Shown here: positions 63,971-64,000 of the stretch, in pieces | Numbering within the stretch: the stretch's first letter is position 1 | Layout of the letters: every line of letters starts with the position of its first letter | Origin: Emticicia sp. C21 | GTDB lineage: Bacteria > Bacteroidota > Bacteroidia > Cytophagales > Spirosomataceae | DNA length: 64,000 bases | Reading direction: 5' to 3' | Assembly: GCF_003418935.1 (NCBI RefSeq) | Contig: NZ_QVMT01000011.1 | Location: 153,438-217,437 of the forward strand | Translations under genes and position numbers: made by a program | Notes under the pieces: model-generated | Seen by the model: the letters and a program-made list of their open reading frames with translations, nothing else | Databases searched by the model: none | What the model was told of the DNA's origin: nothing

Positions 63971-64000
63971 ATGCTCAAATTAACGAAAAAAATAATTAAC
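63971..64000 (+). CDS. start of a further gene (3' end outside the window)
   Basis: ATG at 63971 opens MLKLTKKIIN up to the window end. The two basic residues followed by hydrophobic ones fit the beginning of an export signal, such as those of SusC/TonB receptors, but ten residues cannot prove any family. Confidence 0.4.
   Translation, partial: MLKLTKKIIN

Overview
This looks like one AT-rich chromosomal stretch from a Bacteroidota bacterium, most likely of the order Cytophagales. The evidence is the protein flavour (LruC-domain lipoprotein, SulP plus carbonic anhydrase pair, FtsX-type giant permease, short NuoG, THUMP-like methyltransferase), weak Shine-Dalgarno signals, and several upstream regions with the Bacteroidota promoter pattern TTG-N19/20-TAnnTTTG. 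Most of the window is core metabolism. No CRISPR array, prophage, complete insertion sequence, rRNA or tRNA gene was seen.

Layout. 1-8.45 kb: complex I operon nuoA (5' end outside the window) to nuoJ, closed by a strong terminator with no nuoK-N behind it. 8.5-13.9 kb: small membrane protein, adenine deaminase, then a minus-strand set of maltokinase-like kinase, DinB protein and PLP dehydratase. 14-17.5 kb: MacB/FtsX permease and dapF on the minus strand. 17.7-24.7 kb: phenylalanine/tyrosine degradation through homogentisate (hmgA, hppD, phhA, a MarR regulator, fumarylacetoacetase, an antiporter and a flavin reductase-like protein). 24.8-30.5 kb: an unlisted tiny lipoprotein, a divergent peptide deformylase, an OmpA-family protein, NAD(P)HX repair enzyme, a double VOC protein and ribosomal protein L19. 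30.7-37.4 kb: acetyl-CoA synthetase, then a minus-strand run of IS1-InsA-like zinc-finger protein, MHS-type transporter, and a tandemly duplicated two-gene cassette (tiny membrane protein plus acyltransferase). 38-42.4 kb: porin, carbonic anhydrase, SulP transporter and a small Cys-containing secreted protein. 42.6-51.7 kb: a pseudogene, a secreted alpha/beta hydrolase, a methyltransferase, a coiled-coil protein with miaE, a GH63-like glycosidase and an antiquitin-type aldehyde dehydrogenase. 52-61.1 kb: LruC lipoprotein, DUF885 peptidase, and the rimP-nusA-infB operon. 61.1-64 kb: DUF1398 protein, aldo/keto reductase, map and the first codons of another gene.

How the genes work together. The hmgA-hppD-phhA genes carry phenylalanine to tyrosine, 4-hydroxyphenylpyruvate, homogentisate and maleylacetoacetate; fumarylacetoacetase ends the route. 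A tyrosine aminotransferase and maleylacetoacetate isomerase are not in the window. SulP and carbonic anhydrase overlap and probably form a bicarbonate or anion uptake pair. RimP, NusA and IF2 form the classic translation/transcription operon, here behind a clear promoter and a 5' hairpin.

I did not find a convincing new defence or mobile system. The items most worth a second look are the duplicated small-protein/acyltransferase cassette, the intergenic inverted repeat family built from AxTxAGTG-like octamers, the paired candidate operators of the aromatic cluster, the in-frame 63-codon insertion in the MHS transporter bounded by a 19-bp direct repeat, and an amber-interrupted small gene.
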